Shown here piece after piece: positions 17,743-26,131 of a stretch of DNA of 59,025 nt (positions are counted from its first letter, which is position 1; every line of letters starts with the position of its first letter). Position numbers and translations under genes: made by a program. Under the pieces are notes generated by a model that had not been told where the DNA came from, did no database searches, and was given only the letters and a program-made list of their open reading frames with translations. The stretch is taken from contig DRGC01000060.1 of the NCBI GenBank assembly GCA_011050235.1, positions 1-59,025 of the forward strand, read 5' to 3'. The stretch comes from Phycisphaerae bacterium. Lineage in GTDB: Bacteria > Planctomycetota > Phycisphaerae > SM23-33.

Positions 17743-18561
17743 TCAGTAGCCTCCTGCCTCGGCGACGATCACCAGGCCATTGTGGACGAAGTGCATCAGC
17801 ATGCAAGGGTACAGCGACCCGCTGCGGACCCGAAGGTACCCGAGCGCCAGCCCGATCATCAACAGGTGTGGGAAACTCAGGACGCCCAGGTGCAGCACCA
17901 TGAACATCAGGGATGAGACGATCACCGCGTCGCGTTTGCCCAGCGGCTCGCGGAGGGTCTGGAGAATCACGCCGCGAAAGGCCACCTCCTCCACCACCGC
18001 CGGCTGAACGCAGATCATCAGCGCCGCCATCACCCACCCATATCCGCCTTCCAGGAAGGTGTCGCTGTAATTGCCGGCCTCCAGGTCGAAGGCGACCTGG
18101 AGCAGGTGGACCACGACCATGGTGATCCCGAAGGTCAGCGTCCCCATGGCCGCGGCGATCACATACCAGCGGGCCGAGCCGAGGCGACTCAGAGCGGGCA
18201 GGGCGCCGCGTCCGGCGAGGACCAGCCACCCCAGCACCAGCACCGCGTCGACCAGGGAGACGGTGATTAGCACGTTCGCCTCGGAGGCCCCGCCGGCGTG
18301 GCGCACGATGGCGCCGATGATGATGGTTCCCAGCAGGACAAAGTACAGCAGCAGCGCCGACCAGACGGAGGGGCCCCTGGCGGGGGGGACGGCCTGGGTG
18401 GCGGCAAGGGCGGCCTGGGTGCACTGGGGACACTCGTCCCACGTCGCCTGCCACGGGGCGCCGCAGCGCGGGCAGAACTTCCGCGTCGGTGTGGCATCGT
18501 CGCCGGTGGGTGGTGCGGGCCCCGGTCCGGCCGGTGCGGGTTCGAAGGCCGTGTCGTTCAA
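17743..18561 (-). CDS. CPBP-family intramembrane metalloprotease with N-terminal zinc ribbon
   Basis: Protein of 272 residues. Residues 29-46 form a zinc ribbon (CPRCG, CPQC). About seven membrane helices follow. The CPBP/Abi signature is present: EEVAFRG at about 188-194, FMVLHLG, and a last-helix HFVHNG, which supply the Glu and His residues of the active site. Related enzymes process prenylated or membrane proteins or give bacteriocin immunity. The start is TTG at 18561, overlapping the upstream stop as TTGA, so translation is coupled to the zinc-ribbon gene at 18558. The product of this operon may handle a membrane substrate shared by all three proteins, but no substrate is visible. Confidence 0.87.
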   Translation of the reverse strand: MNDTAFEPAPAGPGPAPPTGDDATPTRKFCPRCGAPWQATWDECPQCTQAALAATQAVPPARGPSVWSALLLYFVLLGTIIIGAIVRHAGGASEANVLITVSLVDAVLVLGWLVLAGRGALPALSRLGSARWYVIAAAMGTLTFGITMVVVHLLQVAFDLEAGNYSDTFLEGGYGWVMAALMICVQPAVVEEVAFRGVILQTLREPLGKRDAVIVSSLMFMVLHLGVLSFPHLLMIGLALGYLRVRSGSLYPCMLMHFVHNGLVIVAEAGGY

Positions 18562-19127
18562 TCGGCCGCCGGCGCGTCGGCGCCGTAGACGGTCTGGGCC
18601 TTGAGTTTCTTGTACTTCAGGCCGGCGCCGACGCTGCGGACCAGCACCAGGATGATGATGATCTTGATAAGGATGCCCTGGATGATGGTGGCCGGATTGA
18701 GTAGGGCGCCGGCGACGATCAATGTGCAGTAGACCACCAAGCCCACAATAGATGCCGGCAGGGGGTTCTTACGGGCCCACAGGCCCAGGCCGAGGAACAG
18801 CACGCCGATCAGGCTTAGAATCGCCAACATGATCGGGGCCGCGGCGACAACGTCCGCGTCGTCGGAGTTTCGGTTGATTAGAAAGAGGGCAATGCCGATC
18901 GCGATCTGCAGGACCCCCAGAACGATCAGGGGCGTCGCCGCGCGGCGGGCGGCCTTGTGGAGCAGGTCGGCCTGCACCGCCCGTCCGCTGGAGGTGACGG
19001 CGAGCTGATTGCCTTCGACGATGCGGGGCCCATCGGTAGTCTGGGGAACGGCCTTGCCGCAGGCCTCGCAGAAGGCGGCCTCCGGAGGGTTCTCGGCCTG
19101 ACAATGCGGACAGACGATCGTTGACAT
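18558..19127 (-). CDS. Zinc-ribbon membrane protein
   Basis: Protein of 189 residues. Residues 5-24 are a zinc ribbon (CPHCQAENP, CEACGK) followed by a linker and four membrane helices. The ATG at 19127 is chosen because AGGGAG lies 8 bases upstream; a longer in-frame extension runs into the intergenic repeat and is unlikely. First gene of the operon with the CPBP protease (4-base overlap) and the 155-residue protein. Family is the common 'zinc-ribbon domain-containing' membrane protein of planctomycetes; role unknown. Confidence 0.75.
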   Translation of the reverse strand: MSTIVCPHCQAENPPEAAFCEACGKAVPQTTDGPRIVEGNQLAVTSSGRAVQADLLHKAARRAATPLIVLGVLQIAIGIALFLINRNSDDADVVAAAPIMLAILSLIGVLFLGLGLWARKNPLPASIVGLVVYCTLIVAGALLNPATIIQGILIKIIIILVLVRSVGAGLKYKKLKAQTVYGADAPAAD

Positions 19128-19480
19128 GTTGGGGCTCCCTTTCTTCTGAGTTCGACCTGATGAGGGGAGTCTAGGCCTTGGCTCCGTGGGCTGCAACCGA
19201 AATAGAGGGCCGCTAACCTCGTTTTCGGGGGAGGGTGGCCGAGTCGTGGCCGTGGGCGGGAGTGGCATGAAGGCGTGGGTATGCCTCGACTGGGCCCTGC
19301 CTGTCCGGCAGGCAGGTCGCCCAAGTCAAAGGCCCCCCTACTGTCGAAAGACTCGGCCATCTGCCCCAGGAGAACGTCCAACGGACGTTCGCCGCGTAAG
19401 GTCGGGCCCCAGCCCGACCGACACTTCCCCCCCTTGGGGATCTACGACCCGCCACAGCAGATATTCCACCTTCGGCGGAT
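19128..19480. repeat. Intergenic repeat block
   Basis: No gene. It contains GGCCGCTAACCTCGTTTTCG (19205-19230), an inverted copy of the dual hairpin (GAACGTCC..GGACGTTC at about 19372-19390, then GGTCGGGC/GCCCGACC at about 19398-19420), and two copies of GGATCTACGAC (about 19439 and 19472) that run into the stop codon of the next PEP-CTERM gene. Confidence 0.6.
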
Positions 19481-20827
19481 CTACGACCTTTTTCTCCGCA
19501 GCAGGGCGATTCCGCCCAGCGACAGCAAACCAATGGTGACAGGCTCTGGCACAGCACCACCGGTGGGGGCGATGAAGCCGAAGTTCGTCTTCAAGATCGC
19601 CAGGTCCGTGCCGTCGACGAAGGCGTCGCAGTTGGCGTTGCCGTCGGCATAGTTCTGGCCCGGCAGGCCGAAGGCGGTCTTCATCAGCGCCAGGTCTGTG
19701 CCGTCGATGAGACCATCCAGATTGAAGTCGCCGCGCTCGGTGCCCACGCGAACGCCATCGGTCAGCTCGACGAGGGTCTCGATCAGGACGATCATGTCGT
19801 CCTCGTCGACGTCGCCGTCTTCGTCCACGTCATAGGTCGCCGGGTCACCGCCCATGTTCGCGCAGAGGATATCGACATCGTCGGCGTCGATATCGCCGTC
19901 ACCGTCGAAGTCGCCGGGGGGGCCGAGGTCTTCGATGAAGAAGGACGCCACGCGGAAACCACCCTCCCATTGCTCATTGTACTTGGGGAACGAGTTCCGC
20001 GAGGTCACTGTGAGCGTGGCCGGGCCATTGTAGTATGACCCGCCTCGGATGGCGACCCCCCAGGCTCCGTCCGGATTGTAGACGCCGTCCCGGGAGTATG
20101 GGCTTTCCACGTATTCGATCGCGTTGCCCATCATGTCATAGGTGCCGTTGAGCTCTTGCGTGCCGGAGCCGACATCCCATAGTCCTGCCCCGAAACTGCC
20201 GTACTGCGAGTCAACCTGCTTGACAGGCACGACATCGCCCACCGACGCGTAGGTCTGCAAGTTGCTTGGGTCGCCGCTGTTCCAATAGGCGGCCTTGACC
20301 CACTCATCCTCGGTGGGGACGAAGTACTTGGCATCCTTGTGGCGGAACAGGTTGGTCCCGCCGGCGGCATCGGCGGCGTCCCACACATCGAACGTCAACG
20401 TGGCCGGATCGCCCGGCGTCGTCTCGACGAACTTGTAGGCGTCGCCGTAGCCCGCCATCAAATTGAGCCAGTTGACGAACTGGAACTGCTCGAAAGAGCT
20501 GACCCAGACGGCCGGTAGGTTGGGGGCGCCGCCGGTGGCATTGTTATATGCGCTGTTCGGGGACCCAATCGGGGCACCGGCCATGTTGACGAACTTGGTC
20601 CACTGATCGGTCGTGATCTCGTGGACGCCGATGCGGAAATCGCCGGGATCGACGAATGTGGCGGCCCCCCCAATGCCCGTGCCGTTGGCGCTACTGGCAT
20701 CGCCGGAGATCGACACAAAATCGATCGTAAACTCATTCGCGCCCGAGCCGAACGTATCGCCGGCGATGGCTCCGCCGGCCAGAACTCCAAGCATCGTCGC
20801 TGCAATCAGCAGCTTCTGTCGGTACAT
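19481..20827 (-). CDS. SUMF1/FGE-fold PEP-CTERM protein with dockerin-like repeats (paralogue 1)
   Basis: Protein of 448 residues. Signal peptide 1-22; SUMF1 (formylglycine-generating enzyme-like, C-type-lectin fold) domain at about 25-300 with GDFRIGVHEIT, YFVPTEDEWVKAAYW, DMMGNAIEYVES, AIRGGSYY and GGFRVAS; a four-loop dockerin-like region at about 310-415 (GDFDGDGDIDADDVD, DVDEDGDVDEDDM, GDFNLDGLIDGTDLALMK, GNANCDAFVDGTDLAILK); then VPEPVTIGLLSLGGI and LLRRKRS. The SUMF1 part has no cysteine, so it cannot be a formylglycine oxidase and is more likely a binding module. ATG at 20827 has AAAGGAG. It is last of a three-gene tandem array with identical 42-base spacers shared with paralogue 2. 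Its stop codon TAG lies in a GGATCTACGAC repeat. Confidence 0.88.
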   Translation of the reverse strand: MYRQKLLIAATMLGVLAGGAIAGDTFGSGANEFTIDFVSISGDASSANGTGIGGAATFVDPGDFRIGVHEITTDQWTKFVNMAGAPIGSPNSAYNNATGGAPNLPAVWVSSFEQFQFVNWLNLMAGYGDAYKFVETTPGDPATLTFDVWDAADAAGGTNLFRHKDAKYFVPTEDEWVKAAYWNSGDPSNLQTYASVGDVVPVKQVDSQYGSFGAGLWDVGSGTQELNGTYDMMGNAIEYVESPYSRDGVYNPDGAWGVAIRGGSYYNGPATLTVTSRNSFPKYNEQWEGGFRVASFFIEDLGPPGDFDGDGDIDADDVDILCANMGGDPATYDVDEDGDVDEDDMIVLIETLVELTDGVRVGTERGDFNLDGLIDGTDLALMKTAFGLPGQNYADGNANCDAFVDGTDLAILKTNFGFIAPTGGAVPEPVTIGLLSLGGIALLRRKRS

Positions 20828-20869
20828 GATGAACTCCTTTGTGATCCACAAGACGTTTATCACTTCCTG

Positions 20870-22234
20870 TTACTTGCGAATGCTTCGTCGCCTTCTGAGC
20901 ATCGCCAGACCGCCGATCGACAGCAAGCCGATGGTTACAGGCTCTGGCACAGCGCCACCTGTGGGGGCGATGAAGCCGAAGTTGGTCTTCAGGATCGCCA
21001 GGTCCGTACCGTCGACGAAGGCGTCGCAGTTGGCGTTGCCATCGGCATAGTCCATGAGCGGCTGGCCGAAGGCGGTCTTCATCAGCGCCAGGTCCGTGCC
21101 GTCTACGAAACCGTCGAGATTGAAGTCGCCGCGCCTCGTGCCGACACCGTTGTCGACGCCGTTATCCCACTCGACGAGGGTCCCGATCAGGACGATCATG
21201 TCGTCCTCGTCGACGTCGCCGTCTTCGTCCACGTCATAGATGGCCGGGTCGCCGCCTATGTTGTCGCAGAGCATGTCGACGTCGTCGGCGTCGACGTCGC
21301 CGTCGTCGTCAAAGTCGCCGGGGGGGCCGAGGTCTTCGATGAAAATGGACGCCACGCGGAAACCCGTGTTCCATTGCTCATTGTACTTGGGTTGGATGTT
21401 CCGCCCGGTCACTGAGAGCGAGGCCAAGCCACTGGAGTATGCCCCGCCTCGGACGCCGACCCCGTAGGGTCCGTCCGGGTTATAGACGCCGTCTCGGGAG
21501 CCTGGGCTTTCCGTGAACTCCTTGGCGTTGCCCATCATGTCATAGGTCCCGTTGAGTTCTTGCGTGCCGCTGCCGACATCCCATAGTCCTGCCCCGAAGC
21601 TGCCGTACTGGGAGTCAACGAACTGAACCGGCACAACGTCACCCACCGACGCGTAGGTCTGCAAATTACTTGGGTCGGCGCTGTTCCAATAGGCGGCTTT
21701 GACCCACTCATCCTCGGTGGGGACGAAGTACTTGGCGCCCGCGTTGCGGAACAGGTTCGTCCCGCCGGCTGCTTCGGCGGGGGTCCACACGTCGAACGTC
21801 AACGTGAGCGGATCGCCCGGCGTCGTCTCGACGAACTTGTAGGCATCGGTATAGCCCGCGCTCGCATTGAGCCAGTTGACGAACTGGAACGCCTCGAAAG
21901 GACTGACGCTCATGCCCGGCAGGTTGGCGGCGCCGGCGGTGGCGGTGTTATACGCACTGATCGGGAACCCCGTCGGGGCGCCGAAGATGTTGACGAACTT
22001 GGTCCACTGGTCGTTGCTGATCTCGTGGACGCCGATGCGGTAATCGCCGGGATCGACGAATCCGGTTGCGCCCCCCCCGATGCCCGTGCCGTTGGCGCTA
22101 CTGGCATCGCCGGAGATCGACACAAAATCGATCGTAAACGCGTTCGGGCCCACGCCAAACGTATCGGCGGCGATGGCTCCGCCGGCCAGAACTCCCAACA
22201 TCGTCACTGCAATCAGCAGCTTCTGTCGGTACAT
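20870..22234 (-). CDS. SUMF1/FGE-fold PEP-CTERM protein with dockerin-like repeats (paralogue 2)
   Basis: Protein of 454 residues, a tandem duplicate of the gene at 19481: same signal peptide start (MYRQKLLIA), same SUMF1 layout, dockerin-like loops and PEP-CTERM tail ending LRRRRSIRK. The two proteins are nearly identical in framework segments (for example WVKAAYWNS, GTYDMMGNA) but differ in clustered patches that map to likely surface loops: SPNSAYNNATGG versus FPISAYNTATAG, and GSYYNGPATLTVTSRN versus GAYSSGLASLSVTGRN. The upstream 42 bases, including AAAGGAG, match those of paralogue 1. No cysteine occurs in the SUMF1 part. Divergence of loops after duplication suggests altered ligand specificity. 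Confidence 0.88.
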   Translation of the reverse strand: MYRQKLLIAVTMLGVLAGGAIAADTFGVGPNAFTIDFVSISGDASSANGTGIGGGATGFVDPGDYRIGVHEISNDQWTKFVNIFGAPTGFPISAYNTATAGAANLPGMSVSPFEAFQFVNWLNASAGYTDAYKFVETTPGDPLTLTFDVWTPAEAAGGTNLFRNAGAKYFVPTEDEWVKAAYWNSADPSNLQTYASVGDVVPVQFVDSQYGSFGAGLWDVGSGTQELNGTYDMMGNAKEFTESPGSRDGVYNPDGPYGVGVRGGAYSSGLASLSVTGRNIQPKYNEQWNTGFRVASIFIEDLGPPGDFDDDGDVDADDVDMLCDNIGGDPAIYDVDEDGDVDEDDMIVLIGTLVEWDNGVDNGVGTRRGDFNLDGFVDGTDLALMKTAFGQPLMDYADGNANCDAFVDGTDLAILKTNFGFIAPTGGAVPEPVTIGLLSIGGLAMLRRRRSIRK

Positions 22235-22276
22235 GATGAACTCCTTTGTGATCCACAAGACGTTTATCACTTCCTG

Positions 22277-23701
22277 TTAGTTGCGAAGGCTCCGTCGCCT
22301 TCTGAGCATCGCCAGGCCGCCCAGGGACAGCAAGCCGATGGTTACAGGCTCGGGGACGCCGCCTGGGCTTGGGGGGGCGATGAAGCCGAAGTTCGTCTTC
22401 AGGATCGCCAGGTCCGTCCCGTTGACGAAGGCGTCGCAGTTGGCGTTGCCGTCGGCATAGTCCTGGCCCGGCTGACCGAAGGCAACCTTCATGAGCGCCA
22501 GGTCCGTGCCGTTGACCAGCCCGTCGAGGTTGAAGTCGCCGCGCTTGGTGCCCACGCGAACGCCATCGGTCAGCTCGACGAGGGTCTCGATGAGGTAGAT
22601 CATGTCATCCTCGTCGGCATCGCCGTCGCCGTCCACGTCATAGGCCGCATCGCCCAAGTTGTCGCACAGAAGGTCGATATCATCGGCATCGACGTCGCCG
22701 TCACCATCGAAGTCGCCGGGGGCGCCGCCGAGGCTGACGATGCGGAACCCAAAGGCGAAGCTGTATTGGGTGGGCTGGCCATATCGCCGGACCCCTGAGT
22801 CCATGCCGGAGGCGTCTATATAGTAATCCCCGCCGCGCCGAATCCTTCTGTTGGCGTCGTAAGCGGTGTCGGTGAACTCGCTGACGTTGCCGGTCATGTC
22901 GAACGTCCCGTAGGGGCTTTCGGAGTTCTCGAACTCGCCGACCTCGGTGCGCCAGACAGGCGCGCCGAGCGTGTAGTCCCACCAGGGGTCCATGAAGTTG
23001 GCGTTATTGCCCGGATCGGGATCGATCAGATCATTGCTCGGTAAGGTATCGCTGCCGGTGGCGTAGTCGTAGTAGGTGGTGGCGCCGGCATCGTAGTAGG
23101 CGGCCTTGTACCATTCATCCTCGGACGGGACGACGTAGACGGCATCAGCTTCGCGCGTCACGGCCATCAGGTCCGCAAGGCTGGTGGCGCCGTTGAGGAA
23201 GTAGGAGCCGTCCTCGGTGGTGGCCAGCCCCTGCAGGCCGGTCGGCATCCCGTTGGTCAGCCAGTTGGCAAACCGGGCTGCATCGGCCCAACTGACGTAG
23301 TTGACAGGCCGATCTGCGTAATCGGCGGCCACGGAGTAGGCATAACTGCCCGACGAGCCGGTCCGTTCGATCTGGCAGCCATCGGCTCTCGGTAGCAGAG
23401 GGGGATCGTAGAACATGTCGAGGTGGTAGAGCTCGTACGTATCCGCTCCTGCCACGGCGTTGAGGAACTCGGTGTACTGGCCGGCGGTGACCTCGAACTT
23501 GCCGATGCTGTAGTCGTAGCCCACGGACCCGTAGCCGGTGCCATCGGCAGCATTGCCGGTATCGCCTATGGTCATCAGGGGCATATCGGCGGTCGTGCTG
23601 AAGTCAACCACCACGTCGCCCGAGAGGTCAGCGCGTGTACCCGCCTGGGCCAAACCGGCGCAGGGGAGCAAAACGGCCATCATGATTGCTGCGTGTTTCA
23701 T
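22277..23701 (-). CDS. SUMF1/FGE-fold PEP-CTERM protein with dockerin-like repeats (divergent member)
   Basis: Protein of 474 residues. Signal peptide 1-20 (ends LAQAG); SUMF1 domain with YSIGKFEVTAGQY, VNYVSWADAARFANWL, YVVPSEDEWYKAAYY, GTFDMTGNVSEFTD, RIRRGGDYY and FGFRIVS; dockerin-like loops (GDFDGDGDVDADDID and others); tail VPEPVTIGLLSLGGL with LRRRRSLRN. Closest to canonical bacterial SUMF1 proteins. Its one SUMF1-region cysteine (ADGCQIE) is not at the usual catalytic position near the end of the domain. GGAGAAGG precedes the ATG at 23701. It starts the three-gene array whose spacers are 42 bases, so all three are likely cotranscribed. Its dockerin/tail half is nearly identical to its neighbours, while the SUMF1 half is not, a sign of module shuffling or gene conversion. 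Confidence 0.88.
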   Translation of the reverse strand: MKHAAIMMAVLLPCAGLAQAGTRADLSGDVVVDFSTTADMPLMTIGDTGNAADGTGYGSVGYDYSIGKFEVTAGQYTEFLNAVAGADTYELYHLDMFYDPPLLPRADGCQIERTGSSGSYAYSVAADYADRPVNYVSWADAARFANWLTNGMPTGLQGLATTEDGSYFLNGATSLADLMAVTREADAVYVVPSEDEWYKAAYYDAGATTYYDYATGSDTLPSNDLIDPDPGNNANFMDPWWDYTLGAPVWRTEVGEFENSESPYGTFDMTGNVSEFTDTAYDANRRIRRGGDYYIDASGMDSGVRRYGQPTQYSFAFGFRIVSLGGAPGDFDGDGDVDADDIDLLCDNLGDAAYDVDGDGDADEDDMIYLIETLVELTDGVRVGTKRGDFNLDGLVNGTDLALMKVAFGQPGQDYADGNANCDAFVNGTDLAILKTNFGFIAPPSPGGVPEPVTIGLLSLGGLAMLRRRRSLRN

Positions 23702-23778
23702 TCGCCTTCTCCAGTTAGCCGACGCGACCTTGCCCGGCTAGAGCCAACAGCAAGAACTCGCCTCGGGCCCGGTGCAAA

Positions 23779-23810
23779 CCAACGGGCACCCCTATGAGGG
23801 CGCCCGTTGG
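23779..23810. repeat. Strong hairpin between two PEP-CTERM genes
   Basis: CCAACGGGC-a-CCC-CTATGA-GGG-c-GCCCGTTGG, a stem of 12 pairs with one mismatch, flanked by GGTGCA and GTGCAT. Part of it recurs near 28683-28700 (GTGCACCAACGGGCGCCCC). No T-run follows on either strand; it is a repeat that might attenuate read-through. Confidence 0.5.
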
Positions 23811-23893
23811 GTGCATCCGCAATGCTTCTATCTGAAGGACATACAGACCTTCTCCGGCAGGCATCTGCCAGCCCTGCCTTCATTTGAAACTAC

Positions 23894-23945
23894 GTTCCGC
23901 CCGCCTTCGGCGGATCTACTTTCCGCCTGCGGCGGATCTACGACT
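23894..23945. repeat. GGATCTAC repeat that overlaps the 3' end of a PEP-CTERM gene
   Basis: Two units, CCGCCTTCGGCGGATCTAC and CCGCCTGCGGCGGATCTAC, stand in tandem; the second contributes the TAG stop of the gene at 23938. Each has a GCCG/CGGC hairpin. Confidence 0.6.
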
Positions 23946-24735
23946 TGCGACGGCGCAGAACAGCCAACCCGCCCAGAGCCAGCAGACTCATGGTCGCCGG
24001 CTCGGGAACGCGGGAACCAATGCGGAAACCGGTAAAGTTCGTGGCGCCACCGGCACCGTAGGCGAACTTGAAGGTGTGCGGCAGCATGTACGAACCATAC
24101 GCAAAGGCGCCACCCATGAACCGGTGATTTGTGCCGGCGCCACCAGGATAGAGCCAGTTCGTGTCGTTTTCCATGAACTCAGCAGCGTTGCCCATCAGGT
24201 CAAACGTGCTGTTGAGTTCTATCGCACCGCTACCGACGTTCCAGAGCGTGCCAATGCCGCCTTGGTAATTTGCTTGGGCAGTGGTGGGCAAGACGTCGCC
24301 TGGCGACGCATAAGTCTGATACGCCGCCCCATTGTGGTAGGCGTCGGAAAACTCGTTCTCATCGATCATGAAATACCACGCAGCTGCGTCACGATAAACC
24401 GTTGGGACTTCATCTACAACCCAAGGGTTGACCACACCACCGATGATGTTGTAGGCCACCGGTGAGCCGGCCGCGACGTTCAGCGCATTGATGAACGTTG
24501 CCGCCTGGCCGAAGGTGACGTTGACCTGCGGCAGGAGGCCGCCGGCGCCACCCATGAGCGACGAATACTGATCCTGAGTGATCTCAAACTCGCCCATGCG
24601 GAAATCAGACACTGATCCGACGGCCGTGATGTCCACAAAATCGTACGTCTGGCCGCCAACCACATCGGCGCCCGCCGATGCCGCCATTGCCAGGCACACA
24701 CCCAGCACGAGCGTTGCTACAGTCATCTTTCTCAT
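23938..24735 (-). CDS. Short SUMF1-fold PEP-CTERM protein without dockerin region
   Basis: Protein of 265 residues. Signal peptide 1-23 (AMAASAGA); a compact SUMF1 domain (FRMGEFEITQDQY, FMIDENEFSDAYH, FDLMGNAAEFMEND, FTGFRIGS); tail VPEPATMSLLALGGL with LRRRKS. No cysteine is left in the mature protein and the dockerin-like block is absent, so tail follows SUMF1 directly. AGGAGA precedes the ATG. Transcribed from the promoter at 24896-24923 behind a leader of about 150 bases shared with the gene at 27094. It is the upstream neighbour of the three-gene array and in the same direction. Confidence 0.86.
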   Translation of the reverse strand: MRKMTVATLVLGVCLAMAASAGADVVGGQTYDFVDITAVGSVSDFRMGEFEITQDQYSSLMGGAGGLLPQVNVTFGQAATFINALNVAAGSPVAYNIIGGVVNPWVVDEVPTVYRDAAAWYFMIDENEFSDAYHNGAAYQTYASPGDVLPTTAQANYQGGIGTLWNVGSGAIELNSTFDLMGNAAEFMENDTNWLYPGGAGTNHRFMGGAFAYGSYMLPHTFKFAYGAGGATNFTGFRIGSRVPEPATMSLLALGGLAVLRRRKS

Positions 24736-24888
24736 CGTTCTCTCCTCGAAGTGTAAGAACCGAAAAGCCTTCTCCAGATCCTCGCAGCCTGTAACGGTGC
24801 TTGGCAGGCTAAGCTGCCAACTGCGGGAACTACATCTTCACTTGTGCTTCTTTACGACTTAACGAACAACTTCATCGACATGCTAATT
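24736..24888 (-). promoter_or_regulatory. Conserved 5' leader, copy A
   Basis: About 150 bases between the promoter and the ATG at 24735, alignable to the leader at 28417-28560. Shared blocks (minus strand): TTAATTAGCATGT, TTGTTCNTTAAGT, GTAAAGAANCACA, CCCGCAG and GAGGATCTGGAGAAGG. It holds a hairpin TTGGCAG-CTTAGC-CTGCCAA (24811-24830) whose position is kept as GCAG/CTGC in copy B. Might be a structured regulatory leader or an attenuator; no known riboswitch was recognised. Confidence 0.45.
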
Positions 24889-24895
24889 AACCCTA

Positions 24896-24923
24896 ATGTT
24901 ACCTGGAAATATGGTTAGGTCAA
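24896..24923 (-). promoter_or_regulatory. Promoter of the short SUMF1 PEP-CTERM gene
   Basis: On the minus strand: TTGACC (24923-24918), a 16-base spacer, TAACAT (24901-24896). Flanking bases resemble the promoter at 28567-28595. Confidence 0.45.
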
Positions 24924-24945
24924 GAGAAATAGGTTTAACATTCGA

Positions 24946-25125
24946 TTATAATTCTTCACCTGCACCTCGGCAACTCCACACCCTACCGTCTTTTACGTCG
25001 GAAGAGGCCCAGCCGGCGACCAGGCCGTTGGGGTCAACAGCAAACACCGGCGAGGCGGAGACGATAACAACAGCCATCGCCAACATAACGCAAGCCGACA
25101 GCCCAAGGATTCTTCTCTTACACAT
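24946..25125 (-). pseudogene. Truncated LamG-type PEP-CTERM paralogue
   Basis: Reads MCKRRILGLSACVMLAMAVV, then the signal-peptide end ASPVFA and VDPNGLVAGW, closely matching the first 38 residues of the gene at 25208. It then loses similarity and stops after 59 codons with no LamG domain and no sorting tail. A GGGAGAG site stands before the ATG as in the intact copy. It is the 3'-most unit of a LamG tandem series on this strand and looks like a remnant of a third copy. Confidence 0.7.
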
Positions 25126-25207
25126 ATACGAACTCTCCCGCCGCCGCGCTGTTGCAAGCGTTGGCGATAAAGCCATCCTGATCGACAATGGATCGGTCGG
25201 GATCGTG

Positions 25208-26074
25208 TCAGTTACGTCTTCGGCGCCGAATAAGCCCGCCCGCGCCGAGCAGGAGCAGTGTGATGCTGGCGGGTTCGGGAACGGTGGCGTTGTAGTAGTC
25301 CAACACTTCCGTGGCGCTGAGCGGGCGATCGTAAATGACCACCTCGTCAATCTCGCCGGGGAAGTACTGGTCCGCCGGGCTGAAGGCAAGGAAGCCCCTG
25401 CCAATCCACGTCACCTGCTGGACCGATATGTCCTCAAGGAACTCAGGGGAAGTCGCGTCGGCGAAGTTGTAATCCCGGTCCACCAATTCTTGACCGTTTA
25501 GATACCCGGTGTTACCCGAGGGGCTCACAACAACCGTGAACTGATACCACTCGCCGGCGCTGAGGTTGAAGTTCGTGTCGAAACACATCGTCGGCTCGTT
25601 CTGCTGGTCGTCTCTGTACGTCGTCCAATAGAGCTTCGTATCGCCGGCCTGGGGGTGGCCGATCTCGATGATGGCGCTGGTCTGCCCCGCCCCGCCGACG
25701 CCGTCGCCCATGTAGAAGATCGGGAAAATCTCCCATTGCGTCGTGATGCGGTCGAACTTGAACCACACGGAGATCGACCCCTGGCTCAGCCCGCCGATGA
25801 TCGATGGGAATGCCCCGGCGTCAGTGACGTTGACGTAATCATCCGCGCCGTCCAGGTGCAGGCCATTGCCCAGAATGCCGTCGCCGAAGCCAACGCCGTT
25901 GAGCGGCGTGCCGTCGAGGGAGTTGGGGCCCTGGTCGACAGCCGATCCATCGAGGGGCCAGTAGGCAACCAGCCCGTTGGGGTCCACCGCAAAAACGGGC
26001 GAGGTCGAAACGACAACAACAGCCATCGCCAACATCACAGTAGCCGACAGCCTAAAGATGTTCCTGTCACACAT
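25208..26074 (-). CDS. LamG/concanavalin-fold PEP-CTERM protein (copy 1)
   Basis: Protein of 288 residues. Signal peptide 1-30 (SPVFA); LamG-like jelly-roll domain at about 35-255 with GLVAYWPLDGSAVDQ, GNGLHLDGADDYVNV, GSISVWFKFDR, GNTGYLNGQEL and IDEVVIYDRPLSATEV; tail VPEPASITLLLLGAGGL followed by RRRRRN. LamG domains bind carbohydrates or proteins, and here would be shown on the surface. AGGAGAAT stands before the ATG. It is a tandem duplicate of the gene at 26132 and is followed by the truncated copy at 24946. Confidence 0.88.
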   Translation of the reverse strand: MCDRNIFRLSATVMLAMAVVVVSTSPVFAVDPNGLVAYWPLDGSAVDQGPNSLDGTPLNGVGFGDGILGNGLHLDGADDYVNVTDAGAFPSIIGGLSQGSISVWFKFDRITTQWEIFPIFYMGDGVGGAGQTSAIIEIGHPQAGDTKLYWTTYRDDQQNEPTMCFDTNFNLSAGEWYQFTVVVSPSGNTGYLNGQELVDRDYNFADATSPEFLEDISVQQVTWIGRGFLAFSPADQYFPGEIDEVVIYDRPLSATEVLDYYNATVPEPASITLLLLGAGGLIRRRRRN

Positions 26075-26131
26075 ATACCTATTCTCCTATCGCTCGCCCC
26101 ATTGCGAGCGTTTGCGATAAAGCCATCCTGA

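Noticed and set aside
20870-22234. Formylglycine-generating enzyme (sulfatase activation) function for the SUMF1 genes
   Set aside because: Catalytic cysteines are absent and no sulfatase gene lies in the window. A binding role is more likely.
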